NCBI GenBank assembly: GCA_030747595.1
Contig: JASLKK010000001.1
Location: forward strand, 189,747 to 242,132
Direction of reading: 5' to 3'
DNA: 52,386 nt
Source: Acidimicrobiales bacterium
GTDB taxonomy: Bacteria > Actinomycetota > Acidimicrobiia > Acidimicrobiales > MedAcidi-G1
The notes below the pieces were generated by a model. It saw only the letters and a list, made by a program, of their open reading frames with translations. It searched no databases and had not been told where the DNA came from. Shown here piece after piece: positions 32,839-41,405 of this stretch; position 1 is the first letter of the stretch, and each line of letters begins with the position of its first letter. Position numbers and translations under genes: made by a program.

Positions 32839-33680
32839 CCGGTCCGCCCGTAGGTCTGTTCGCCGGCCCGGAACACGGCGAACCCGGCCACCAGCGCCAC
32901 CAGCGCCCAGGCCACGGCGGCCGCTGCCTCCACGACGGTGGCCGGTCCGCCGACCATGACCCACCGCCAGGCCGTCACGTAGACGTACATCGGGTTGAGG
33001 GCGAACAGGCCCCGCAGAAAGGCGTCGTCCACGTAGTGGTCGACCGAGTAGAGGACGCCCGACACGTAGAACAGCAGGCGGAAGACGAACGGCAGCAGGT
33101 TCTCGAGGTCGCGGTACAGGTGGTTGAACCGGGCGGCGGCGAAGCTGGCACCCAAGCTGAACAGGGACTGCAGGGCGAACAGCACGGGCAGGAGCAGCCA
33201 GCGGGCGGTCGGTGCGTTGCCGTGGGCCACGACGACGACCAGCATCACCGCGAACACCGGACCGAAGGCGACGGCCTGGCCGACCGAGTTGGACAGCGGC
33301 AGAGTGGCCCTAGGGAAGCGCAGGGTCCGGATGAGGCCCATGGACGACACCATTGACCGGGCGCCGTCGCTGATGATCCGCTGGGAGTAGTGGAAGGCGA
33401 ACACGCCGAGGGTCAGGAAGACCAGATAGCTGTCCACCCCCCGGTCAATGGGCATGATCACGCCGAACACCAGGAAGTAGACGCCTACCTGGAGCAGGGG
33501 GTTGAGCACCAGCCATGCGCCGCCCAGCAAGGTGTGGGCGTTCTGGGAACGCAGGTCGTTGAGCGGCACCTGGACGATGTAGTCCCGGCGGGCCCACAGG
33601 TCACGCAGGTAGACGCCCAGTGGTGTGGGTCGACCGATCGGGAAGAGCCCGTCGGTGGAGGGTTCGGTGGGGGTGGTCAT
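32835..33680 (-). CDS. Second ABC polysaccharide exporter permease
   Basis: The 281-aa product is an ABC-2 permease with about six membrane segments. RRDYIVQVPLNDLRSQNAHTLLGGAWLVLNP is the typical N-terminal region, and a later RFNHLYRDLENLLPFVFRLLFYVSGVLYSVD matches the family. It is distinct in sequence from the first permease in this window, so the two transporters probably carry different glycans. The ATG used is in good family position. A TACCCT box 35 nt upstream on the minus strand suggests a leader of about 28 nt, with no Shine-Dalgarno sequence. Confidence 0.9.
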   Translation of the reverse strand: MTTPTEPSTDGLFPIGRPTPLGVYLRDLWARRDYIVQVPLNDLRSQNAHTLLGGAWLVLNPLLQVGVYFLVFGVIMPIDRGVDSYLVFLTLGVFAFHYSQRIISDGARSMVSSMGLIRTLRFPRATLPLSNSVGQAVAFGPVFAVMLVVVVAHGNAPTARWLLLPVLFALQSLFSLGASFAAARFNHLYRDLENLLPFVFRLLFYVSGVLYSVDHYVDDAFLRGLFALNPMYVYVTAWRWVMVGGPATVVEAAAAVAWALVALVAGFAVFRAGEQTYGRTG

Positions 33681-33777
33681 CGATGGAGGACGTCCCGTCG
33701 ATCGGGACCGGTGACAGGGTAGGCGGGGGCCCGACCGGGAGTGGTTCACCTTCGGTGGCCTCCGTGTAGCACCATCT

Positions 33778-34914
33778 GTGTCGATGGAACGCGAAACCAC
33801 CCCTCACGGAGCACCGGCCGACGGGCCGCTGGTCCACGTGGTGTGGGGAACCAAGGCCGAGGCCATCAAGGTGGCACCGGTGCTGCGCGAACTGGAGAAC
33901 CGGGGGTTGCCCTACCGGCTGGTCGAGACCGGCCAGCACGGGGCCTACCTCCCCGGTCTGCGCCGTCGCCTCGGCGTGCGAGAACCCGACGTCCGCCTGG
34001 GAGGCGACCGGGACGCCGATTCGTTGCCGGCCGCCGTCCGGTGGGCTCTGCGAATGGCAGGTCTGCTGGTCTCCGGCGGTGGCCTGCGAAACCGGGTGTT
34101 CGGGGACCGTGGTGGCGTCTGCCTGGTGCACGGCGACACCCCGTCAACCCTGCTGGCCACCCTCATGGCCAGGCGTGCCGGCCTGCCGGTGGTCCACCTG
34201 GAGTCCGGGCTGCGGTCGGGCAGCTTCGGGCATCCGTTCCCAGAGGAGGCCATCCGGGTGCTGGTCATGCGTCGGGCCGCCGTGTGCCTGGCCCCCGATG
34301 CCCGTTCGGCAGCCAACCTTGCGGCGATGGGCCTCTCGGAGCGCACGGTGGAGACGTCAGGCAACACGGGCCTGGAGGCTCTGCGCGACGCTCTAGGCGA
34401 CGTGGAACCCGGGTCGGGTCCGGTGGTGGCCACCATGCACCGGGTCGAGAACCTGCACCGCGCCGACCGGTTCGACGGCTTCCTGGACCTGTTGGGTCGG
34501 GCCGGGTCGGACGTGACCTTCGCCGTGCACCCGCCCACCGATGGCGTCCTGGCCCGGCGGGGCGGTCGTGCCGCCGTAGAGGCCACCGGTGTGGTCATCA
34601 CCGACCTGGTGCCCTACGACGAGTTCGTGACCATGCTGGCCGCCGCCCCGTTCGTCATCACCGACGGAGGGTCCATCCAGGAGGAGTGCGCCCGCCTGGG
34701 CGTACCCACCCTGCTGTGGCGGGACCGCACCGAGCGGCACGACGGCGTGGGGGACAACGTGCTGGTCAGCCGGTACGACCCGGCCGAGGTGGACGCCTTC
34801 CTGGCCGATCCGCAGAAGTGGCGTCGACCTGCCAGGACGGGTGACGAACGGCCGGCCGCCGAGGTGGTCGACGTGCTGGTCCGGATGCTCGACGAGATGC
34901 CGGAGGGGAGCTAG
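33778..34914 (+). CDS. wecB: UDP-N-acetylglucosamine 2-epimerase (non-hydrolysing), WecB-like
   Basis: The 378-aa product converts UDP-GlcNAc to UDP-ManNAc. The N-terminal VWGTKAEAIKVAPVLREL corresponds to the GTRPEAIK motif, with Arg-Pro changed to Lys-Ala. Catalytic positions appear as HLESGLRS (Glu), PFPEEAIRVL, MHRVENLHR (His) and TDGGSIQEECARLGVPTLLWRDRTER. Length is normal. The change at the first motif touches a substrate-contact Arg in E. coli WecB, so specificity may differ. Start is GTG, or the ATG two codons later. UDP-ManNAc is the usual sugar of pyruvylated wall polymers, and a pyruvyl transferase gene lies 2 kb away. It is convergent with the next gene, with overlapping stop codons. 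Confidence 0.87.
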   Translation: MSMERETTPHGAPADGPLVHVVWGTKAEAIKVAPVLRELENRGLPYRLVETGQHGAYLPGLRRRLGVREPDVRLGGDRDADSLPAAVRWALRMAGLLVSGGGLRNRVFGDRGGVCLVHGDTPSTLLATLMARRAGLPVVHLESGLRSGSFGHPFPEEAIRVLVMRRAAVCLAPDARSAANLAAMGLSERTVETSGNTGLEALRDALGDVEPGSGPVVATMHRVENLHRADRFDGFLDLLGRAGSDVTFAVHPPTDGVLARRGGRAAVEATGVVITDLVPYDEFVTMLAAAPFVITDGGSIQEECARLGVPTLLWRDRTERHDGVGDNVLVSRYDPAEVDAFLADPQKWRRPARTGDERPAAEVVDVLVRMLDEMPEGS

Positions 34915-34919
34915 CTCCC
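34906..34919. terminator. 14-bp perfect palindrome holding both convergent stop codons
   Basis: gggagctagctccc centres on the overlapping TAG stops of the epimerase gene (plus) and the flippase-like gene (minus). The two genes share the middle bases CTAG as stops. Without a T-tract, a terminator function is uncertain; a protein-binding palindrome or chance from the shared stop is possible. Confidence 0.3.
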
Positions 34920-35807
34920 GGATCGGCCACGGCGTGCCACCACCTCGGCCACCACGGTGACCAGCAGATCCCGGACCAGCAGGACGGCCCGGAACCCTGC
35001 CACCAGCAGCACGGCCTCGGCGCCCCAGTCCATGACGGCGACCAGCGTCCCCTCGAACACCCCGAGTCCCTGGGGGGCGAACAGGGCGATGAACCCGGCG
35101 CCCCACGACACGCCGAAGGCCCCCACCGTGTCGAGCCAGGCAATCGTCGTCGAGCCGACGACTTCGAGGTAGGCCCAGAACAGGGTGCCGATGGCCAGCC
35201 AGTAGCCGACCAGCACGGCGGTCAGGCGTGCCAGCGTGGGGATCCCAGGGACTGCCGCCGCCTCGCCGCCGCGTCGGCGAACCCGGTGGGTCACGAGGCG
35301 GCCGATGGTGGCCCCGCCGAGGCCCACGACGGCCACCAGGGCCAGCACGGCGACCACCGCCATCCACGCCGGGGCCTCGCCGGCGGCGGCCAGCAGGACC
35401 GTTCCGACGACCACGGCGACCGGTGCACCGAGAGCCAGTTCCAGCCCGCCGGCCGTGGCCGACGCCGGTGCGCTGATCCCGTGGTGCCGCAGCAGTGCGG
35501 CCCGTCCCGCCGCGTACCAGATCCCGCCGGGGAGGTAGCGGGCCAGCAGCGCCCGCGCCGAGGCGTGGAGCACCACGTTGTAGCGGGGCGACTGACCCAT
35601 GGACCGGAGGGCCAGCGTCCAGAAGGCGGCGTTTGGCACCAGCAGGAGGCACGAGGCGGCCACCAGAAGCACCAGTGGGCCCGGTCGCAGTTCGGAGACC
35701 AGATCACACAGGGCGTCGTAACGGGTGGCCGTGAGCCAGACAGCCAAGCCGACTACCACCAGCAGCCACAGCGTCCGGAGGACCATTCGGCGCTGCTGGC
35801 CGGTCAC
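34911..35807 (-). CDS. LPG-synthase-TM family membrane protein (UPF0104-like flippase)
   Basis: The 298-aa product has seven to eight membrane helices and the family pattern of a lysylphosphatidylglycerol synthetase membrane region. It shows YLPGGIWYAAGRAALLRHHG in the first third, and GFIALFAPQGLGVFEGTLVAVM near the C terminus matches the PGGLGxxE motif. The soluble LysX-type domain is absent, as in proteins located in glycan clusters that probably flip lipid-linked intermediates. The GTG start overlaps the stop of the pyruvyl transferase gene, so both are translated together. Confidence 0.82.
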   Translation of the reverse strand: MTGQQRRMVLRTLWLLVVVGLAVWLTATRYDALCDLVSELRPGPLVLLVAASCLLLVPNAAFWTLALRSMGQSPRYNVVLHASARALLARYLPGGIWYAAGRAALLRHHGISAPASATAGGLELALGAPVAVVVGTVLLAAAGEAPAWMAVVAVLALVAVVGLGGATIGRLVTHRVRRRGGEAAAVPGIPTLARLTAVLVGYWLAIGTLFWAYLEVVGSTTIAWLDTVGAFGVSWGAGFIALFAPQGLGVFEGTLVAVMDWGAEAVLLVAGFRAVLLVRDLLVTVVAEVVARRGRSGS

Positions 35808-36904
35808 GAGGCCTCCAAGAGGCCGTCCAGCACGTCGACGTTGCGTCCGGCCAGTGTCCGCAGGCGTTCCACGGCCTCGGGGAGGCGATCACGTCCAGCC
35901 AGGACTTTGGCCAGTGTGTCGGCCAACCCGGGTTCCATGGTGTCGGCCCCGGCGGCCAGCACGCACGCTCCCGGGCCCAGGTCGTCCACCAGCGATCGGA
36001 GCTTGGGCGAGAAGGGGAGGGCCACCACCGCGGCGCCCCCGGCGGCGGCCAGTACGGCACCGTGGTAGCGCATGGTGGCGACGGCCTCGAGGCGGCCCAG
36101 GGTGGCCACCACCCCGTCGAGGCCCGGTTCCAGAACCTGGGCCGGGGTGGCCATCCGTTCGGCCACCTGGCGGTGCACCGGACCGTCGTGGGTGGCGTCG
36201 AGGGCCACGAACCGCACAGTCAGGCCGGTAGAGCGGGCGGCGTCGTCGAGAGCGTCGGCCATGGCCTGTGCCTGCTGGTCGGGCCAGCGTGGCGTCCGGC
36301 CAAGGGCAGCGGGGCGTAGACGACCGGTCTGGGGGGCTCGAAGGCACACCCCGAGGGCGCCGTCACGTTCCACGTCGGGCGGCTGGGTCAGGAAGGCCAG
36401 GTCGGCGGCCCGTACCACCCGCTCGATGCCGAGGGCCCGCAGGGCTTCGGCTGACGGCTCGTCGCGCACGGCGATCGCCGTGTGGTCGACGAGGGCTCGT
36501 TGCACCTGGGCTCGGCCCCGGGCGGTGGTCAGCCCGTCGGCCCCCAGCCCGATGCCGGCCCACGGCACGGAGATGCGGCGGGCCGCGTGGATCCGATGCA
36601 GGTGGTACGGGAGGTTCCAGATGCCGGTCTCGTCCTGAAGAAGTCCGCCGGGGCCGAACACCAGGGCGTCGGACGTCACCAGGCGTCTCCGCAGGGCCGA
36701 CGGGCGTAGATGGCCGAAGGCGTCCGGTGGGGTTTCTGCACCGTGGATCGCAGCGGTGGATGCCGGGGCGATCGACGGAGCGGAGACGGCCACGCCCCGG
36801 TCGGCGAGGAGCCATCCCATCTGGCGGAACAGCAGCTCGTCGCCGAGGTTCGTCGAGCCGACCCATCCGGCCACGGTCACCCGGTCAGCCACGGTGGTCG
36901 ACAC
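35804..36904 (-). CDS. csaB: Polysaccharide pyruvyl transferase family protein, CsaB-like
   Basis: The 366-aa product fits the family that adds a pyruvate ketal to wall polysaccharides with phosphoenolpyruvate. The N-terminal GWVGSTNLGDELLF corresponds to the family GxxGxxNxGDE motif. The mid-region has VFGPGGLLQDETG, and TMRYHGAVLAAAGG contains the conserved Arg279 and His281 (RxH) of the active site. FSPKLRSLVDDLG follows as in CsaB. In Bacillus and relatives CsaB creates the pyruvylated polymer that SLH domains bind. Two SLH proteins are encoded in the right part of this window, which makes that role plausible here. The start is GTG, 12 nt from a divergent glycosyltransferase gene. Confidence 0.82.
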   Translation of the reverse strand: MSTTVADRVTVAGWVGSTNLGDELLFRQMGWLLADRGVAVSAPSIAPASTAAIHGAETPPDAFGHLRPSALRRRLVTSDALVFGPGGLLQDETGIWNLPYHLHRIHAARRISVPWAGIGLGADGLTTARGRAQVQRALVDHTAIAVRDEPSAEALRALGIERVVRAADLAFLTQPPDVERDGALGVCLRAPQTGRLRPAALGRTPRWPDQQAQAMADALDDAARSTGLTVRFVALDATHDGPVHRQVAERMATPAQVLEPGLDGVVATLGRLEAVATMRYHGAVLAAAGGAAVVALPFSPKLRSLVDDLGPGACVLAAGADTMEPGLADTLAKVLAGRDRLPEAVERLRTLAGRNVDVLDGLLEAS

Positions 36905-36910
36905 TATCGT
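36905..36910 (+). promoter_or_regulatory. -10 box of a leaderless promoter for the GT-C gene
   Basis: TATCGT is followed by 6 nt (gaggcg) and the ATG. It fills half of the 12-nt gap between two divergent genes, so each promoter must lie partly inside the other gene. GAGG in the gap could also serve as a very short Shine-Dalgarno sequence. Confidence 0.45.
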
Positions 36911-36916
36911 GAGGCG

Positions 36917-38434
36917 ATGCAGCGACCGGGGGCGCGACCGATAGACGACGCCCGAACCCCGTCAGGTTCCACTGAGGGGCTTGGGCTGGTCAACCGGATG
37001 CCGGCGCTGCTGGTGGCCGGGGTGGCGGCCTTCCTGGCCGTCACGTGGGCCCGATCGTTCGGCCTGCCACTCGGTGATTCCCACGAGGGCCGTGTGCTGG
37101 GCCAGTTCGCCCTCCACGTCCGGAACTTCTGGGAACTGGGCCCCGTCGACTCGTCGTTCGGGGCCGACTGGCGTCCCTTCTCCGACGTGCCCTACACCCA
37201 CCATCCGCCGCTTCTCACCGGGATCCACCTGCTGGTGTCCAGCGTGATCGGGCAGGGCCTGTGGCAGCTCAAGGCGGTCAGCTACCTGGCTGGGCTGGCC
37301 ACCGTTCCGGTCCTGGCACTAGTTGGGCGACGCCTGGGATTCGCGGCGATGCCGGTGGCCATAGCCGTCGGCGCTCTGGTGGCCACCCCGTGGTGGTGGA
37401 TCTACGGGCGCCTCGGACTGGGTTTCCTGCCCAACTTGTTGATGATCGCCACGGTGCTGATGGTCGCCGACCGGCCCACGGCCCCGGGAGCCGATGGTTC
37501 GGGCAAAGGCACGGGTACGGGTACGGGTTGGGCGGCGACGGCGTCGCTGGCCGCAGTTGCTGCGTCGTGGCACGGCATGTTCCTGGCCCCGTTGCTCTGG
37601 GTGTGGTTGTGGCGTCGCCGAGGCCTGGACCGGGTGGTCGTGGTGGTCGGGGCGGCCATGGCCGCCGGTGCGCTGGTCGTGTTGCTATGGGTCACCCAGG
37701 GGGCGGGTTTGGGCGAGTTGGGCGACCACGCCGGGCGTCGCATCGGTGTCGACCGCACGGTCGGCGAGTTCCTGGACCGCCAGTGGACGTTCGCCCGGGG
37801 GTTGCTGCCCGGCTGGTATCTGGTGCTGGCTGTTCCCGCTTTGGTTGCCGGCCTGGCCGACCACCGGTCCCGGGCCCTGACCGGGATGCTGGTGGCCATG
37901 GTGGTGGCGTTCGCCGTGGTGCCGTCGGACAACGCCTGGATCCACGACTACTGGAATTTCCCGGTCCTGCTGGCCCTGTTCCCGGGGTTTGCCGCCCTGG
38001 CCGACCGGGTGTTGGGCGCCCAGGTGCTGGCTGGGCTGGGCCACAGCGTGCAGGTCGCGGCGGTAGCGGTACTGCTCGTCGGGGCGCTCGTGGTGCTGGA
38101 TGCAGGCAACGGGCATAACCGGACGTTCGTCACGCCGGCCGAGGCAGGGCACCTGCTCGACGCTGTCGGGCCGGCTCCCGGCCAGGAGATCCTCTGGCAC
38201 ACCCCTCAGGTTCCGTGGCCGACCTGGGGATCGGCGGCGTGGGGCCTGTCACCGGGCGCCTTGGCCACCCGGGCCGACGTGGCTACCGTGTCCGATGGTG
38301 ACCGGGTGGTGCTTCGCCTCGACCGCCTGCCGGCCTTCGTGAACCGGTCGGTGGTCGACGATGCGCTGGCCGTCCGGGCTCCCTACGCAGTGGTGACCGG
38401 TGCCGACCTGCGCCGCCACCTGTCCTCCGACTGA
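36917..38434 (+). CDS. GT-C fold membrane glycosyltransferase-like protein
   Basis: The 505-aa product has about ten membrane helices. In the first external loop it carries LGDSHEGRVLG (Asp54, Glu57), followed by PYTHHPPLLTGIHLLVS, the layout of ArnT/PMT-like GT-C enzymes that use a polyprenyl-phosphate sugar. A Gly/Thr-rich loop (GSGKGTGTGTG) lies between helices in the middle. A soluble C-terminal domain of about 110 residues follows the last helix. It probably transfers a lipid-linked sugar outside the cell. I use the ATG six bases after TATCGT; upstream in-frame codons overlap the divergent gene. Confidence 0.72.
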   Translation: MQRPGARPIDDARTPSGSTEGLGLVNRMPALLVAGVAAFLAVTWARSFGLPLGDSHEGRVLGQFALHVRNFWELGPVDSSFGADWRPFSDVPYTHHPPLLTGIHLLVSSVIGQGLWQLKAVSYLAGLATVPVLALVGRRLGFAAMPVAIAVGALVATPWWWIYGRLGLGFLPNLLMIATVLMVADRPTAPGADGSGKGTGTGTGWAATASLAAVAASWHGMFLAPLLWVWLWRRRGLDRVVVVVGAAMAAGALVVLLWVTQGAGLGELGDHAGRRIGVDRTVGEFLDRQWTFARGLLPGWYLVLAVPALVAGLADHRSRALTGMLVAMVVAFAVVPSDNAWIHDYWNFPVLLALFPGFAALADRVLGAQVLAGLGHSVQVAAVAVLLVGALVVLDAGNGHNRTFVTPAEAGHLLDAVGPAPGQEILWHTPQVPWPTWGSAAWGLSPGALATRADVATVSDGDRVVLRLDRLPAFVNRSVVDDALAVRAPYAVVTGADLRRHLSSD

Positions 38435-38485
38435 CGGATCCACCATGGACACCTCCCAGCACACGCCGAGTCCGGTCGGCCGACC

Positions 38486-41383
38486 ATGAACCCCGATGCC
38501 GTGTACGGCAACGACTGGCGGTCGCTGGATCCCCCGGAGATTGGCCAGTGGACGCCAACTCAGCGGGTCACCGTGGTGGTGCCCTGCTACCAGGGCCAGG
38601 AACCCCTGGCCCTCACGTTCGCCGCGCTGGCCGCCCAGACCTACCCGATGGACCTGCTCGAGGTCGTGGTGGCCGACGACGGGTCCGACCCGCCGATCAC
38701 CGTGCCGCCGGGTGCGCCGTTCGAGGCCCGGGTGGTGGCCCAGGAGCGGGCAGGGTTCGGCCTGGCCCGGGCCCGCAACACCGGTGCGGCGGCCGCCACC
38801 GGATCCATCCTGGTGTTCCTGGACTGCGACATGGTTCCCGAGCCGGACCAGATCGAGGCCCACGCCCGCTGGCACCACCTCGATGACCGCATCCTGACCC
38901 TGGGCTTTCGCCACCACGTCGACTTCGACGGGATCACCGAGGCCGACGTGCGGGCCACCGGCCGCATCGAGGAACTGATGGGGGGCCGCAACGTCTCGTC
39001 GCCCCAGTGGATCGAGTTCCACATGACCCGCACGAAGGATCTCACGTCGTCTGACACCGACCTGTTCCGCATCGTGACCGGCGGCAACCTCGGCATCTCC
39101 AAGGCGTTCCACGACCAGTTGGGAGGGAGCGACGAGTCGTTCACCCAGTGGGGGGCCGAGGACACCGAGTTGGGCTACCGGGCCTTTAACGCCGGGGGCC
39201 TGCTGGTGCCCGAGCGTCGGGCCGTTGCCTGGCATCAGGGCGAAGGGGCGGCCCCCGACGCCCGTGAGCAGGCCTCCCAGGTCGAGCAGCGGCACAAGTT
39301 GTCCCACCTGATTGCCGAGAAGGGGTTCCGCCGGTCAGTGGCCGGCCGCACGTTCACCGTGCCGTTGGTGACGGTGGCTGTGGATGCCACGGGGCGCGGG
39401 TTCGACGACGTGTCCGACCAGGTCGAGAACCTGCTGGGGTCGGACCACCACGACCTGCTGGTCGGGATCCGCGTGCCGTCCGGCCATCCCGAGGAGGTCC
39501 GGATCGGACGCGAGTTCGGCCCCGATCCACGGGTGGTGCTGTCCGACGACCTGTCGGCCGACGTGCCGCACGCCGCGGTGCGCCTCGACGTTCCAGCCAG
39601 GGTGCGCCTCTGGCGGACCGACGTGGGGTCGATGCTTCGTAGTCTCGACGGTTTGGGTCTGGTGGTCGCCGCGCCCGACGAGGCCCCTGCCCGGGCCGCC
39701 GGTGATGGTGCGGCCGTTGCGGGAATGCAGGTCCGCATGGTCCGCAACCGTGCCCTTTGCCGGGCCGTCCACGTCGGAGCCAGGGATCCGTGGGAGACGG
39801 CCGGTGAACTGTTCGGTTCGCGTGTGATGGGAGGCGACGCCACAGGGTTGAAGGTGGTCCGTGATCGGTCCACCCGCTCGGCGGTCCCCTTCCGGCCGGT
39901 CGACAACCCGCCGTTGGTCGTGCTGGCCGGCAAGGTCCTGCGAAAGTTGGGGGCCGTTCGCTCCCCCCGGGATCTCGCCGTGCTGGTCCGTTGGTTGGTC
40001 CGGGGCACCGGCAACGTGGTGCGGAGGGCACGGAAACGCCTGCAGCGGCGCCGTGACGCCCGCCGGTCAGCCCGCCTGCAGCATGTGGCCATGGACGTGC
40101 CGTCGTGGGTGCGCCTGGCCGGCGATCCGGGTCACCTGCCCGGCGCCAAACCGGCCACCGCGAAGGTCGACGGGGTAGAGGTCGTGGTGGCCACCCCGGG
40201 GGCAACGGTTCCGGAGCCATCCGACGGCGGGTCGAACACCGTCCCGGTGGTTCGACTGGGTGGCTCCTCAGGGCTGGCCGAGGCCGCCCCGATCAACCCG
40301 CGACGCTTCAACCCGGCCGGCTTCCTGCCGGTGGGCACCTCGGCGGCCATCGAAGAGCCGCCCGACCTGTCGTGGCCCGAGGACCGGGTGCGGGCCGCCC
40401 GGTCCGCCCTGGCGGTGCGTGTCGGGAGGGTCGACGACCTGATGGGTGCGGCACGCCTGTTGGAGCTGACCGCCTCGGGCGTACCGGTGGTGCTCGACGA
40501 CCGGGCCGGGGCCGACCGCTGGCTGGGCGGTCGCCTGACCGGCCTGGTGGTTGACGTGGACGAGGCCCGTCTGGTCGACCCCACCTACCGGGAGGCCACC
40601 AGCGTGGCCCAGCGTCGAGCCACCCACCTGGACCATGCCCTGCCGGTCCGCCTGCGCAGGATCCGGGAGGCGGCCGGCCTGCCCGTGCAACCCGCCCCCA
40701 CGGTGTCGGTGGTGGCCGCCACCAACCGTCCGGACATGCTGGACCGCATTGTGGCCAACGTGGCCATGCAGGACCACCTGAACCTCGAGTTGGTGATGGC
40801 CCTGCACGGCGACGGCTTCCCCGCCGACGGCCCGGTGGTACCCGACGGCCTTCCCCTGACCGTGCTGCGGTTCGGCAAGGACGCTGTGTTCGGCCATGTG
40901 CTCAGCGAGGCCTCGGCCGCGGCGTCCGGTGAATGGGTGACGAAATTCGACGACGACGACTGGTACGGCACCGAGCACGTGTCCGACCTGGTGCTGGCCG
41001 CCGGCTATTCGGGCGCCGACCTGGTCGGCAAGGGCTCCGAGTTCGTCTACCTCGAGGGGTCCGGCGTGACCATTCGTCGCGGCCTGGGGGCCGGCGAGGC
41101 GCCCAGCCACACCCTCAGTGGTGGCACGCTGCTGGTGCGTTCGTCGGTGCTACGAGACGTCGACGGCTGGCGGGGCCTGCCCCGGGGGGTCGATGTGGCG
41201 CTCATCGACGACGTGGCTTCGGCGGGAGGGGCCATCTGGCGGACCCACCCGTTCGGTTACCTGCTTCGGCGCACCACCGGTCGCCACACGTGGTCCGTTG
41301 ACGACGGCTACTTCCTACGTCAGGCGGAGCAGCGGTGGGATGGTCTCGTGCTGGACGTGGCCGGGGTCGTACCGGTCGACTGA
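38486..41383 (+). CDS. Large glycosyltransferase with two GT2 domains
   Basis: The 965-aa product has no membrane segment. Residues 28-250 form a first GT-A domain (VTVVVPCYQGQEPLALTF, VVADDGSD, FLDCDMVPEPD as DxD, and WGAEDTELGYRAF). Residues about 600-735 (INPRRFNPAGFLPVG, then LTASGVPVVLDDR) look like a degenerate CgeB/GT4-type segment. Residues about 741-950 form a second GT-A domain (SVVAATNRPDMLDRIV and TKFDDDDWYG). A basic stretch (RRARKRLQRRRDARRSAR) lies near 513-530. Two active-looking GT2 sites suggest it adds two sugars in turn, as chondroitin or hyaluronan synthases do. It follows the GT-C gene by 51 nt. Confidence 0.85.
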   Translation: MNPDAVYGNDWRSLDPPEIGQWTPTQRVTVVVPCYQGQEPLALTFAALAAQTYPMDLLEVVVADDGSDPPITVPPGAPFEARVVAQERAGFGLARARNTGAAAATGSILVFLDCDMVPEPDQIEAHARWHHLDDRILTLGFRHHVDFDGITEADVRATGRIEELMGGRNVSSPQWIEFHMTRTKDLTSSDTDLFRIVTGGNLGISKAFHDQLGGSDESFTQWGAEDTELGYRAFNAGGLLVPERRAVAWHQGEGAAPDAREQASQVEQRHKLSHLIAEKGFRRSVAGRTFTVPLVTVAVDATGRGFDDVSDQVENLLGSDHHDLLVGIRVPSGHPEEVRIGREFGPDPRVVLSDDLSADVPHAAVRLDVPARVRLWRTDVGSMLRSLDGLGLVVAAPDEAPARAAGDGAAVAGMQVRMVRNRALCRAVHVGARDPWETAGELFGSRVMGGDATGLKVVRDRSTRSAVPFRPVDNPPLVVLAGKVLRKLGAVRSPRDLAVLVRWLVRGTGNVVRRARKRLQRRRDARRSARLQHVAMDVPSWVRLAGDPGHLPGAKPATAKVDGVEVVVATPGATVPEPSDGGSNTVPVVRLGGSSGLAEAAPINPRRFNPAGFLPVGTSAAIEEPPDLSWPEDRVRAARSALAVRVGRVDDLMGAARLLELTASGVPVVLDDRAGADRWLGGRLTGLVVDVDEARLVDPTYREATSVAQRRATHLDHALPVRLRRIREAAGLPVQPAPTVSVVAATNRPDMLDRIVANVAMQDHLNLELVMALHGDGFPADGPVVPDGLPLTVLRFGKDAVFGHVLSEASAAASGEWVTKFDDDDWYGTEHVSDLVLAAGYSGADLVGKGSEFVYLEGSGVTIRRGLGAGEAPSHTLSGGTLLVRSSVLRDVDGWRGLPRGVDVALIDDVASAGGAIWRTHPFGYLLRRTTGRHTWSVDDGYFLRQAEQRWDGLVLDVAGVVPVD

Positions 41384-41405
41384 TCCCCGGTCGACAGAAC
41401 CAGCG

